The position numbers were made by a program, and so were the translations under genes. 42,018 nucleotides of DNA, taken from assembly GCA_013911975.1 (NCBI GenBank), contig JACESF010000034.1:1-42018 (forward strand), given 5' to 3'. The stretch's first letter is position 1. Every line of letters begins with the position of its first letter. The DNA comes from Hyphomicrobiales bacterium. GTDB taxonomy: Bacteria > Pseudomonadota > Alphaproteobacteria > Rhizobiales > Xanthobacteraceae. Shown piece after piece: positions 25,146 through 33,208 of the stretch. Under the pieces are notes generated by a model. That model saw only the letters and a list, made by a program, of their open reading frames with translations, was not told where the DNA came from and searched no databases.

Positions 25146-25686
25146 AGGGGGCGAGAAAGGTGCCGGTCTTGTCCATGAGATAGACCACCGCCGTGTGGTC
25201 CATGGTGTAGTCGCCGCCGTCGAGCGGCACCTTGCGGGCATAGACGCGGTACGCCTTCTTCACCGCATCCACCTGGTCCGGCGTGCCCGTGAGGCCCTTC
25301 AGCTGCGGGCTGAAGGAGGACAAATAGGCCTTGAGCGCTTCCGGCGTGTCCCGCTCGGGATCCACCGTGATGAAGAAGGCCTGGAGCTTGGACGCGTCCG
25401 GCCCCAGGGCGGCGAAGATCTCGGACATCTCGAACAGCGCCGTGGGGCACACGTCCGGGCAATGGGTGAAGCCGAAGAAGATCAGGGTCGGCTTGCCCTT
25501 CAGCGCCGCCTCGGTCACGGGCGCGCCGGTCTGGTCCACGAGCTGGAACGGCCCGCCCACGGTGGCGGTGCCGGTGCCCGTGGGCGCCTTCGCGGAGGGC
25601 AGCAGCGCGGTCGCCGCCACCAGGAGAATGAGGGCGCCCGAGGCGAAGGCCGAGAACAGGGCGATGATCTTGGTCCGGGGGGACAT
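25090..25686 (-). CDS. SCO1/SenC-family copper chaperone
   Basis: Delivers copper to the Cu-A centre of cytochrome c oxidase or acts in redox homeostasis. 198 residues: one N-terminal membrane anchor (about 7-30), then a thioredoxin-like domain with the copper ligands C76 and C80 (THCPDVCP) and H164 (YTMDHTAVVYL). All ligands are present. No oxidase genes are adjacent. The gene shares 56 bp at its 3' end with the glycosyltransferase gene. Confidence 0.92.
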   Translation of the reverse strand: MSPRTKIIALFSAFASGALILLVAATALLPSAKAPTGTGTATVGGPFQLVDQTGAPVTEAALKGKPTLIFFGFTHCPDVCPTALFEMSEIFAALGPDASKLQAFFITVDPERDTPEALKAYLSSFSPQLKGLTGTPDQVDAVKKAYRVYARKVPLDGGDYTMDHTAVVYLMDKTGTFLAPFNAKRPPAEAAAELKRVL

Positions 25687-25780
25687 CACGAATTCCTTTG
25701 CGCCGTCCGGCTTCGAACCGGCGATAGAGAGATCAGGCCTATGGCGGAAGCGTGTCCTTGGCGGCGCGCGGCGGATGGGA

Positions 25781-26020
25781 TCAGAAGCAGGCGGCGAGGC
25801 CCGCCGACAGGGTCTCGAAGAAGACCGAGGTGCCGTTGCGCACCCAGAGCAGGCCCGCCACCCCCAGCAGCAGCGCCGCCAACAGGCCGCCCCCGCCCAG
25901 CGCAAGGCCGCGCAGCAGCCGCGCGCGCCCGTGGCCCGGGGTCTCCGGGACGGAGGCGGAAGGAGGGGTCGCGCGGGTCATGGCCATGGAGCGGATCACC
26001 GAACCGGCAGTCTGGGACAT
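25781..26020 (-). CDS. Small membrane protein upstream of SCO1
   Basis: About 79 residues with one hydrophobic helix (GLALGGGGLLAALLLGVAGLLWV) followed by a short tail. I chose the ATG at 26020, preceded by AGGGTG; ATGs at 25987 and 25981 are possible. It lies 94 bp upstream of the SCO1 gene on the same strand. No family recognised. Confidence 0.5.
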   Translation of the reverse strand: MSQTAGSVIRSMAMTRATPPSASVPETPGHGRARLLRGLALGGGGLLAALLLGVAGLLWVRNGTSVFFETLSAGLAACF

Positions 26021-26258
26021 GGCCCACCCTAGCGGAAGGCGGGGCGCGGTCCAACCGGGGGCCATGCAGGGCTGCGCCCCGACCCATGCCGAAGGCGGCG
26101 TTGACGGGTCAATTCCGCGCGCCTAACGTGAAAAAATGATGTGTTCCATGGGCAAAGAGCATCCCCGCTCGGGGCATGCGCTGCGAATTCGCCGCCCGGT
26201 CGAGCTTCTCGGCCGGGTCCGCTGACGCACGCCTGTCCTCTCCTGCTGGAACTGTCCC

Positions 26259-26555
26259 ATGTCCGTCCCCTTCGCGCCCTGCGGCGCGCCGCTGCGCCGC
26301 CTCTTCGTCGAGGTCGAGCCTGAAACCAATGCCCTGCTGCGGGTGCTGGAGCCGTTCGTGATCCATAACGTCCTTCCCGCCCGCGTGGATGCCGATTGCC
26401 CGGACGGGGCGGATCACCTGCGCGTCACCATCCATTTCGGGGCGCCCGACGATCTCGCCGCCCGGCTGGAGGCCCGCCTCGCCACCATGGTGACGGTGCG
26501 CACCGCCCGGCTCCTGGGGGCACCGGCCGACCTGCCGGCCGCCGCGGCCGCCTGA
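26259..26555 (+). CDS. Small protein, possible ACT-like domain
   Basis: 98 residues. The pattern RLFVEVEPETNALLRVLEPF, then LRVTIHFGAPDDLAARLEARL, then VTVRTARLLG fits a beta-alpha-beta-beta-alpha-beta ACT-like fold, as in small subunits that bind amino acids, but similarity is weak and the assignment is my inference. Its stop is 7 bp before the transporter's ATG, so the two are cotranscribed. The region upstream, 26021-26258, has no other gene. Confidence 0.5.
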   Translation: MSVPFAPCGAPLRRLFVEVEPETNALLRVLEPFVIHNVLPARVDADCPDGADHLRVTIHFGAPDDLAARLEARLATMVTVRTARLLGAPADLPAAAAA

Positions 26556-26562
26556 GGCAGAC

Positions 26563-27501
26563 ATGGCCGCCATCTTCGCCAACATCGCCATCATCATCAT
26601 GCCGGTCTTCGGCCTGGTGGGCATCGGCTTCCTGGCGGCGAAGGTCGGCCTGATCTCGGACAAGGCGTCGGACGGGCTGGCGGAATACGTGTTCAGCCTC
26701 GCCGTGCCGATCCTGATCTTCAAGACGCTGAGCGAATCCCGCCTGCCGGACGCGCAGCCCTGGGGCTATTGGATCGCCTATTTCGCCGGCGCCTTCGCGG
26801 TCTTCGGCATCGCCATGGCGCTGGCGCGGATCGCCTTCCATCGCGGCCATACGGAAGCGGTGATCCACGGCTTCTCGGCGGGCCAGTCCAATACCGTGTT
26901 CCTCGGCGTGCCGCTCATCCTCAACGCCTATGGCGAGGAAGGGGCGGTGCCGCTGTTCCTGCTCATCGCCATCCACCTGCCGGTCATGCTGGTGGCCGCG
27001 ACGCTGCTGGTGGAGGGCAATGCGGGCTTTTCCGCGCGCACGCTGAAGCGGCTCGCCAAGGCGCTGGCGCTGAACCCCATCCTCATCGGCATCTATGCCG
27101 GGGCGCTGGGCAAGATGCTGGACATCCAGGCCGTGGGGGTGCCCAAGCAGATCCTCGACCTCGTGGCCGCGTCCGCCTCGCCCTGCGCGCTGATCTCGCT
27201 GGGCCTCGCGCTCAACCGCTACGGCCTCTCGGGCGACTTCAAGGCCAGCGCCTCCATCGCCACGCTCAAGCTCATCGTGCATCCCGCGCTGGTGTTCATC
27301 CTGGCGCTGATGCTGCCCATGCCGCCGGTCTGGGCGGGCGTGGCGGTGCTGTTCGCCGCCATGCCGTGCGGCATCAACGCCTATCTGCTGGCGCAGCGCT
27401 ACGGGATCGGGGTGAAGACCTCGTCCAGCGCGGTCTCGCTCTCCACCGCCATCGGCTTCTTCACCATCGCCTTCTGGCTGTTCCTGCTGGACGCCGGCTG
27501 A
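26563..27501 (+). CDS. AEC-family transporter
   Basis: 312-residue membrane protein of the auxin efflux carrier/malonate transporter family, about ten hydrophobic helices in two halves: N-terminal IFANIAIIIMPVFGLVGIGFLAAK, and later GLALNRYGLS, LKLIVHPALVFILALMLPMPP, FAAMPCGINAYLLAQRYGI. Family members move dicarboxylates, malonate or auxin-like anions. The substrate here is unknown. The ATG is preceded by TGAGGCAGAC. Confidence 0.9.
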   Translation: MAAIFANIAIIIMPVFGLVGIGFLAAKVGLISDKASDGLAEYVFSLAVPILIFKTLSESRLPDAQPWGYWIAYFAGAFAVFGIAMALARIAFHRGHTEAVIHGFSAGQSNTVFLGVPLILNAYGEEGAVPLFLLIAIHLPVMLVAATLLVEGNAGFSARTLKRLAKALALNPILIGIYAGALGKMLDIQAVGVPKQILDLVAASASPCALISLGLALNRYGLSGDFKASASIATLKLIVHPALVFILALMLPMPPVWAGVAVLFAAMPCGINAYLLAQRYGIGVKTSSSAVSLSTAIGFFTIAFWLFLLDAG

Positions 27502-27507
27502 GGCGGA

Positions 27508-28422
27508 TCAGGAGGCCGGAGTCTCGGCCTCCCGCTCGGCCCGCGCGCTGCGCGGCGGCAGGTTGATGAGCCGGCGAATATCGTCCGGCGTCGCCCCGGT
27601 GGTGCGGAAGGTGGCGAGGCTGCGCGCGCCGCTGCTCTTGGAGAGCTTCTTCCCGTCAATGTCCAGGATCAGCCGGTGGTGGTGGTAGACCGGCGCGGGC
27701 AGGCCCAGCAATTCCTGGAGCAGCCGGTGGATGGAGGTGGCCTGGAACAGGTCGCGCCCCCGGATCACATGGCTGATATTCTGGGCCGCGTCGTCCAGCA
27801 CCACGGCGAGGTGATAGCTCGCGGGCGCGTCCTTGCGCGCCAGGACCACGTCGCCCCAGCCGAGCGGGTCGGCGGTGACGGCGGCGGCCCGGCCGAGCGG
27901 GTTGCCCTGGGCCTCCTGCCAGTGGAGCGTGCCCACAAGCGCCACGGCGCGGGCCATGTCGAGGCGCAGCACATGGGGCTCCCCGGCCTCCTTGCGGCGG
28001 GCGCGCTCCTCGTCGGGAATCTCCTGGCGGCGGAACGGATAGACCGGCGTCCCGTCCGGATCGCGCGGCCAGAAGCCCGCCAGTTCGCGGGAGATGACGG
28101 CGCGGGAAATCTCGGCCCGGCTCTCGAAGGCGGGATAAAGGAGGCCCTCGGCCTCCAGCTTGGCGAGCGCGCCGGCATAGACGCCGAAATTGTCCGACTG
28201 GCGGGTCGGCGGCTCGCTGGGCGGGCAGCCGAGCCATTCCATGTCATGGAGAATGCCCGCCTCGAATTCCGGGCGGGAGCGCTCGGTGTCCAGGTCCTCG
28301 ATGCGCACCAGGAAGCGCCCGCCCGCCACTTCGGCGGCACGGTGGTTCACGAGCGCCGAAAAGGCATGGCCGAGATGGAGCGGCCCGTTCGGGCTCGGGG
28401 CAAAACGGCAGACGAACGACAT
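27508..28422 (-). CDS. gluQRS: Glutamyl-Q tRNA(Asp) synthetase
   Basis: Truncated relative of GluRS lacking the anticodon domain. It adds glutamate to the queuosine base in tRNA-Asp. 304 residues with HIGH-type APSPNGPLHLGHAFSAL (8-24), LVRIEDLDTER, and KKLSKSSGA as the KMSKS motif. In E. coli the region after residue 90 has zinc-binding cysteines (YxCxC); here it reads YPAFESRAEI, so the zinc site appears absent. The end of the AEC transporter gene lies 6 bp away, converging. I chose the ATG at 28422. Confidence 0.9.
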   Translation of the reverse strand: MSFVCRFAPSPNGPLHLGHAFSALVNHRAAEVAGGRFLVRIEDLDTERSRPEFEAGILHDMEWLGCPPSEPPTRQSDNFGVYAGALAKLEAEGLLYPAFESRAEISRAVISRELAGFWPRDPDGTPVYPFRRQEIPDEERARRKEAGEPHVLRLDMARAVALVGTLHWQEAQGNPLGRAAAVTADPLGWGDVVLARKDAPASYHLAVVLDDAAQNISHVIRGRDLFQATSIHRLLQELLGLPAPVYHHHRLILDIDGKKLSKSSGARSLATFRTTGATPDDIRRLINLPPRSARAEREAETPAS

Positions 28423-28503
28423 GGCTGCGGCGCTTCCTCGATACGATGGCGCGGATGCGGGACGGCGAGGATGGGACTTCCCCCGCCGCGCGGGAATTCT
28501 ATC

Positions 28504-29208
28504 ATGGGCCACCGGGCGCGCGCGGCCCCGCCGGCGGGAGATGCTGCCATTCTGGACCAATCCGAACCCCGCCTGACCGATCAGGCCGTCTTCGACGCCG
28601 CCCTGGACCATCTGGTGCGGGCGGACGAGCGCCTCGCCCCGCTGCTGGAACTGGCCGGACGCCCCACGCTGCGCCAGCGCCCGCCGGGCTTTGCCGGGCT
28701 CACCGCCATCGTCGTCGCCCAGCAATTGTCGGTGGCGGCGGCGCGCACCATCGAGGGCCGCCTGGTGGCGACCCTCGGCGGCGCCGTGACGCCCGAGGCC
28801 ATGCTGGCGGCGGCCCCGGAGGCGCTGCGGGCGGCGGGCCTCTCCGCCCCCAAGGTGCGCACCCTCACGGGCATCGCCGCCGCGCTGCGGGACAAGGTGG
28901 TGGACCTCGACGCCCTGGACGCCATGGAGGCGGATGCGGCGGCGGCCTATCTCACCCGCCTGCCGGGCATCGGCACCTGGACGGCGGACATCTACCTCCT
29001 GTTCTGCCTCGGCCGGGCGGACGCCTTCGCCCCGGGCGACCTCGCCCTGCAGGTGGCGGCGGGGGAGGCGTTCGGCCTGCCGGGGCGGGCCACGCCCCTC
29101 GGGCTCGCCGCCATCGCCGAGGACTGGCGCCCGCTGCGCGGTGTCGCGGCGCACCTGCTCTGGGCCTATTACGGCGCCCGCCGCCGCCGCGACGGGGTGG
29201 CCGGCTGA
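28504..29208 (+). CDS. HhH-GPD DNA glycosylase (AlkA-like)
   Basis: Excises alkylated bases such as 3-methyladenine from DNA. 234 residues with ILFQQ-type LTAIVVAQQLSVAAA, the hairpin LPGIGTWTAD (153-162) and the catalytic acid D179 in DAFAPGDLAL, followed by RPLRGVAAHLLWAYYG. It lacks the E. coli N-terminal domain, giving the shorter bacterial form. The gene is divergent from gluQRS with 81 bp between starts. Confidence 0.9.
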   Translation: MGHRARAAPPAGDAAILDQSEPRLTDQAVFDAALDHLVRADERLAPLLELAGRPTLRQRPPGFAGLTAIVVAQQLSVAAARTIEGRLVATLGGAVTPEAMLAAAPEALRAAGLSAPKVRTLTGIAAALRDKVVDLDALDAMEADAAAAYLTRLPGIGTWTADIYLLFCLGRADAFAPGDLALQVAAGEAFGLPGRATPLGLAAIAEDWRPLRGVAAHLLWAYYGARRRRDGVAG

Positions 29209-29311
29209 CGGATTTCCCGGCGCCCTCCCCGCCTGCGCCCAGGACAGGACCGGGCGCGGCGGCTATGGATGGAGCCGACGGCTTCTCTTTCAGACGGGCG
29301 ACCGGCACGCC

Positions 29312-29992
29312 ATGAACAGACCCGAGACCGACACGCCCCGCCTTCCGCCCCGCTCCGGCGGACCGGCCGATTCGCTGGTGGTTCTGCTGCACGGCTACGG
29401 CGCCGACGGCCGGGATCTCCTCGACCTCGCCGACGCGTTCGGCGACCTTCTGCCCGGCGCGGCCTTCGCGGCGCCCCATGCGCCCGAGCCCTGCGCCCAG
29501 GCGCCGGTGGGCCGCCAATGGTTCGCGCTGGACGATCTGGACCCCCGGCGCCTCGCCATGGGCGTGGACAGCGCCGTGCCTGCGCTGGTGCGGGTGCTGG
29601 AGGACGAACGCGCCCGCTGGGGCGTGGCGCCGGACCGCGTCGCCTTGGTGGGCTTCAGCCAGGGCGCCATGATGGCGCTCGGCGCCATGCTGCGCCTGCC
29701 CGCGCCACCGGCCGCCGTCGTCGCCCTCTCGGGCCTGTGGGCCGGACCGCGCCCGCAGACGCCGCCCGCCGCCCTGCCGCCCGTCTGCCTGATCCATGGC
29801 ATGGAGGACGAGGTGGTGCCCGCGGGCGCCCTGCTCGCCTCCGCCGTCGGCCTGAGCGAGGCGGGCATCCCGGTGGAGTGGCACCTGTGCCCGGGCCTCG
29901 GCCATGGCATCGACGCGCGCGGCCTCGGCCTCACTGGCGCATTCCTGCACCAGGGGCTCGCGCCGGGCCTGAAAACCGGGCGCGGACCCTGA
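29312..29992 (+). CDS. Alpha/beta hydrolase, carboxylesterase/phospholipase type
   Basis: 226 residues of the YpfH/acyl-protein-thioesterase-like family. Oxyanion strand VVLLHGYGADGRDL, nucleophile S116 in GFSQGA, acid D166 in HGMEDEVVP and base H198 in GLGHGID. Acts on carboxyl esters; substrate unknown, probably cytosolic. The region between it and the preceding gene, 29209-29311, has nothing I can support. Confidence 0.9.
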   Translation: MNRPETDTPRLPPRSGGPADSLVVLLHGYGADGRDLLDLADAFGDLLPGAAFAAPHAPEPCAQAPVGRQWFALDDLDPRRLAMGVDSAVPALVRVLEDERARWGVAPDRVALVGFSQGAMMALGAMLRLPAPPAAVVALSGLWAGPRPQTPPAALPPVCLIHGMEDEVVPAGALLASAVGLSEAGIPVEWHLCPGLGHGIDARGLGLTGAFLHQGLAPGLKTGRGP

Positions 29993-30112
29993 GCCGGCTA
30001 CCCCCGCGCCCATCGGAACGCTTCACAAGACTGACACGGTCCATATAGAGTATCGGCGCGCGCCGGTCGGGCTGCGGCCGATTCGGCGCGGAAGGGTGAG
30101 GAGTTCCGACCC

Positions 30113-30670
30113 TTGACGGCAGCCGTATCTCCAGGTGCTTGGCCGGCTCTCGTGCTCAATGCGGATTACCGCCCGTTGAGCTACTATCCGCTGTCTGTCT
30201 GGTCCTGGCAGGATGCCATCAAGGCGGTGTTCCTGGACCGGGTGAATATCGTCGAATATTACGACAAGGCGGTGCGAAGTCCGGGCTTCGAGATCCGCCT
30301 GCCCAGCGTGGTGTCGCTGCGCACCTTCGTCAAACCCGCGCGCCACCCCGCCTTCACCCGCTTCAACGTCTTCCTGCGCGACCGCTTCACCTGCCAGTAT
30401 TGCGGCTCGCGCGAGGACCTGACCTTCGATCATCTCATCCCGCGCTCGCGCGGGGGGCAGACCACCTGGGAAAACGTGGTCGCCGCCTGCTCGCCCTGCA
30501 ATTTGCGCAAGGGCAGCACCATGCCGGGCGACGCGGACATGTGGCCCGCCCAGATGCCCTACGCGCCCACCGTGCACGATCTGCATCAGAACGGCCGGCA
30601 ATTCCCGCCCAATTATCTGCACCAGAGCTGGCTCGACTATCTCTACTGGGACACCGAGCTGGACCCGTAG
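30113..30670 (+). CDS. HNH endonuclease family protein
   Basis: 185 residues. Zinc-stabilised HNH fold: C94-Q-Y-C97, the DH pair at 106-107 (DLTFDHLIPRS), GGQTTWENVV, and C126-S-P-C129. The N-terminus (VLNADYRPLSYYPLSVWSWQDAIKAVF) is typical of a widespread conserved bacterial HNH protein whose substrate is not established. I use the TTG start at 30113, with GAGGAG 9 bases upstream. Its TAG stop abuts repeat copy 2. Confidence 0.88.
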   Translation: MTAAVSPGAWPALVLNADYRPLSYYPLSVWSWQDAIKAVFLDRVNIVEYYDKAVRSPGFEIRLPSVVSLRTFVKPARHPAFTRFNVFLRDRFTCQYCGSREDLTFDHLIPRSRGGQTTWENVVAACSPCNLRKGSTMPGDADMWPAQMPYAPTVHDLHQNGRQFPPNYLHQSWLDYLYWDTELDP

Positions 30671-30868
30671 GGCGGATCGACCTTCAAGCGGGCGAGACTG
30701 TTCTTTTCAGAAAGCGAGACGCGTCATGGCCGGGCTCGTCCCGGCCATCCCAGGGGTTCGGCTAGGTCCAGGCTCTGCAAGGAGGCGTGGATGCTCGGGA
30801 CGCGCCCGGGCATGACGGCCCCGAGGGGGCTGGAACCGCCCATCGATCTGAATGTTGATCAGACCTAA
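30671..30868 (+). repeat. Dispersed palindromic repeat, copy 2 (more complete)
   Basis: Starts at the base after the TAG of the HNH gene and runs to the start of the dsbB coding end, matching copy 1 (13780-13947) in opposite orientation. The ends are imperfect inverted repeats: left GGCGGATCGACCTTCAAG, right (minus strand) GGTCTGATCAACATTCAGAT. Internal GC-rich arms (CATGGCCGGGCTCGTCCCGG, CGTGGATGCTCGGGACGCGC) could fold into long hairpins. The outermost TTAG on the minus strand supplies the dsbB stop, and a TAG at the left edge is the HNH stop. No transposase nearby. It looks MITE/REP-like, inserted or kept at 3' ends of converging genes. Confidence 0.8.
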
Positions 30869-31368
30869 GCTGCCCCGAGCCGACCCGAACGCGCGCCCAT
30901 CACCGCCACCGCCGCCAGGGCAAGCGCGATCAGCGCGTTCCATCCGGCCATGGAAATCCCCAGCAGGCGCCACGCCGCCTCGTCGCACCGGGGCACATGG
31001 GCGGTCTTCAGGGCGGACATAATGTCGCTGACCGCCACCGGCGCAGTGCCGGTGCAGGTGGTGGGCCCCTGCCAGAAATGCCACTCGATGCCCGCGTGAT
31101 ACATCGCCAGGATGGCATTCCCCGCCATCAGCAGCGCCAGCACCCACAGGCCCGCGCGGGCGAGCCCCGGCCGCCCGCGCGCCGCCAGGAGGGCGAGGAT
31201 CAAAGCAAGCGGTACCGCTACGTAATAGGCGATCCGCTGATCCAGGCAGAGCGGGCAGGGCGCAAGGCCGATGACGAGCTGGAAGAACCACGCGGCCGCA
31301 AGAGTCGCGGCGGAACCGGCCGCGAGGATCAGGCTGGCGACCGTCGGTGAGCGGAGTTGCATTGGCAT
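30865..31368 (-). CDS. dsbB: DsbB-type disulfide bond formation protein
   Basis: Membrane quinone-linked oxidase that reoxidises DsbA. 167 residues with four hydrophobic helices, the first loop motif APCPLC (C38, C41) and a second periplasmic pair C105 (TTCTG) and C128 (PRCDE), all four required cysteines. The final codons lie in the right end of repeat copy 2. Divergent from irr. Confidence 0.93.
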   Translation of the reverse strand: MPMQLRSPTVASLILAAGSAATLAAAWFFQLVIGLAPCPLCLDQRIAYYVAVPLALILALLAARGRPGLARAGLWVLALLMAGNAILAMYHAGIEWHFWQGPTTCTGTAPVAVSDIMSALKTAHVPRCDEAAWRLLGISMAGWNALIALALAAVAVMGARSGRLGAA

Positions 31369-31451
31369 CTCAATATCATGGGTGAACGGCGGCAGGCGAT
31401 ACCGGGATCCTACGGACCCGTCCTCTCACATTTAAGGCATTGACCCTGTTG

Positions 31452-31481
31452 AGTTACATTGGCGTAACTACAATCTATAAC
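31452..31481 (+). promoter_or_regulatory. Promoter and inverted repeat upstream of irr
   Basis: GTTACA (31453-31458), 17 bases, TATAAC (31476-31481) form a plausible promoter 90 bp before irr. An inverted repeat AGTTAC-N6-GTAACT (31452-31469) lies on the -35 and spacer, where a repressor would sit. Extended flanks TTG and CAA strengthen the symmetry. Fur/RirA/Irr binding is possible but not shown. Confidence 0.5.
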
Positions 31482-31570
31482 GGTGGCAATGTGCGCTGCA
31501 TCGCGCTATACCTTGTGCCAGCTATGTGTGGCGCGTCGGCGCCGACGACCCCGAGATTGCAGATCTGACC

Positions 31571-32116
31571 ATGACAGACACCTTTCGTAGCCGGACTGGA
31601 TTTGGAGACGGGATTTCGCTTCGCAGCCTCCAGAACGAGCCCGACGCGGTGCTCCCCGTCGCTCAGTTGCGCGATGTCTCCACCTCGCGGCGGACAGGCT
31701 GTCCGTTCCACGACGTGCGCGAGATGCTGCGCGAAGTGGGCCTGCGCCCGACCCGCCAGCGCCTGGCCCTCGGCTGGCTGCTGTTCGCCAAGGGCGACCG
31801 CCACGTGACGGCCGAAATGCTGCACGAGGAAGCCATCCGCGCGCGCTTCCCGGTGTCGCTCGCCACAGTCTACAACACGCTGCACCAGTTCACTGAAGTG
31901 AGCCTGCTGCGCGAAGTGGCCGTGGACGGCTCCAAGACCTATTTCGACACCAATTCCTCGGACCATTACCACTTCTACGTGGAAGGCCATAACGAGCTGG
32001 TGGACATCCCCGAGCAGGACGTGATGGTGGACCGCCTGCCCGAGCCGCCGGAAGGCTACGAAGTGGCCCGCGTGGACGTGGTGGTGCGCCTGCGCCGCAA
32101 GACCGGCAAGGCCTGA
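31571..32116 (+). CDS. irr: Iron response regulator Irr
   Basis: Fur-family regulator responding to heme. 181 residues. The N-terminal extension ends with the heme regulatory motif GCPFHD (C44-P45), also found in Bradyrhizobium Irr but missing in Rhizobium leguminosarum. The DNA-binding domain follows (LRPTRQRLALGWLLF, ATVYNTLHQFTEV) and the metal/heme site HYHFYVEGHNE (H132, H134, H140). In low iron it typically represses heme synthesis and activates uptake. I chose the ATG at 31571; a GTG/ATG upstream at 31526 would add a stretch without similarity. A terminator follows at 32161. Confidence 0.95.
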   Translation: MTDTFRSRTGFGDGISLRSLQNEPDAVLPVAQLRDVSTSRRTGCPFHDVREMLREVGLRPTRQRLALGWLLFAKGDRHVTAEMLHEEAIRARFPVSLATVYNTLHQFTEVSLLREVAVDGSKTYFDTNSSDHYHFYVEGHNELVDIPEQDVMVDRLPEPPEGYEVARVDVVVRLRRKTGKA

Positions 32117-32160
32117 GCTTCCGATCCGATCCCGCGCGGCCTCGCGCATCGGTCCTTATG

Positions 32161-32192
32161 AAACGGCGCCCAGGTGGGCGCCGTTTTCTTTT
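32161..32192 (+). terminator. Rho-independent terminator after irr
   Basis: ACGGCGCCC (32163-32171), a short loop AGGT, and GGGCGCCGT (32176-32184) form a 9-bp stem, followed by TTTTCTTTT. It is a strong terminator for irr, and a weaker one for the converging gene. Confidence 0.9.
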
Positions 32193-32199
32193 GCGGGGC

Positions 32200-32967
32200 T
32201 CAGCCGCCCTGTTCCTCGTGGAACGCCCGGGCGCCGGCCTTCCAATAGGCCGACACCTTCACCCGGTCCTTCGGCAGGCCGAGGTCGCCCACCATCACCT
32301 CCCGCAGCCGCCGCGCCAGCGCCGCCTCGCCCGCGCCCCAGGCATAGCCCTCGCCGGGCGGGGGCACGAAGCCGCGCAGGGCATCCGCCAGCCCCTCCCC
32401 CGCGCCCCGGCAGAGCCAGTGCACCTGCGTCTCGGCGCGGCTCTCCAGGGCGATCCGGTCCTCCAGGCTGCCGAGTTCCGCGAACACGACGGCTCGCACC
32501 CCCGCAGGCAGTTCCGCGAGGCGGCGGCCCATGGCCGGCAGGGCGGTCTCGTCCCCGGCCAGCAGGTGCCAGTCGAAATCCACGGGCACGACGAAGGACC
32601 CTTTCGGCCCGCCCACCACGAGATCCTGCCCCGGCGCGGCGGACAGTGCCCACAGCGTCGCCGGGCCGGCCTCATGGAGCGCGAAGTCGATATCCAGCTC
32701 AAGGGCGGCGGGATCGAAGCGGCGGGGCGTGTAGTCGCGCGCCGCCTCCCCGCCCGCCCCGTCCGGCACGAAGATCTTCACATGGTCGTCGAAGCCGAGG
32801 CTGGTGAAGCCGGCAAGGTCCGGTCCCGCCAGGGTCACGCGCAGCATGGCGGGGGACAGGCGCGCGGTGCGCGCCACCCGCAGCACGCGGCGCTTCAAGT
32901 CGTGGCGCACGCGCACGATCTCGCGACGCGGGGCGGGTTCGGCGGAAGGGGAATGGGGGTCGGTCAT
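32200..32967 (-). CDS. Siderophore-interacting protein (ferric-siderophore reductase type)
   Basis: 255-residue flavoprotein of the ferredoxin-NADP-reductase-like SIP family that reduces ferric siderophores to release iron. FAD-binding RDYTPRRF, the substrate segment HVKIFVPDG, and the NADPH-side LLAGDETALPAMGRRLAELP are visible, with a C-terminal AYWKAGARAFHEE end. It is next to irr, which fits iron control, though no siderophore genes are in the window. The upstream gap 32968-33208 has only a GC-rich hairpin near 33180 and no gene. Confidence 0.92.
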   Translation of the reverse strand: MTDPHSPSAEPAPRREIVRVRHDLKRRVLRVARTARLSPAMLRVTLAGPDLAGFTSLGFDDHVKIFVPDGAGGEAARDYTPRRFDPAALELDIDFALHEAGPATLWALSAAPGQDLVVGGPKGSFVVPVDFDWHLLAGDETALPAMGRRLAELPAGVRAVVFAELGSLEDRIALESRAETQVHWLCRGAGEGLADALRGFVPPPGEGYAWGAGEAALARRLREVMVGDLGLPKDRVKVSAYWKAGARAFHEEQGG

Positions 32968-33208
32968 CGATCTACCTCTCGCTGCGGAGGGCCGATCCGT
33001 GCCGTGGCGCCGTCTTCGGATGCCGTGATCGTGAACATCGGATCAGGGCGCCCGGAAATGAAGTCCGGTCATGGCAACGCGGATCGAGCCCTGTCGCGGG
33101 TTCGTTCGCGCGTTGTTTCACGTTAACGCCTACGTGCCGCTGCGGTGCAGCGACAATGGGATCGGCTTAGGCCAGATCCGCCGCCGCTTCAAGCGCGGCG
33201 GGCGCGGG

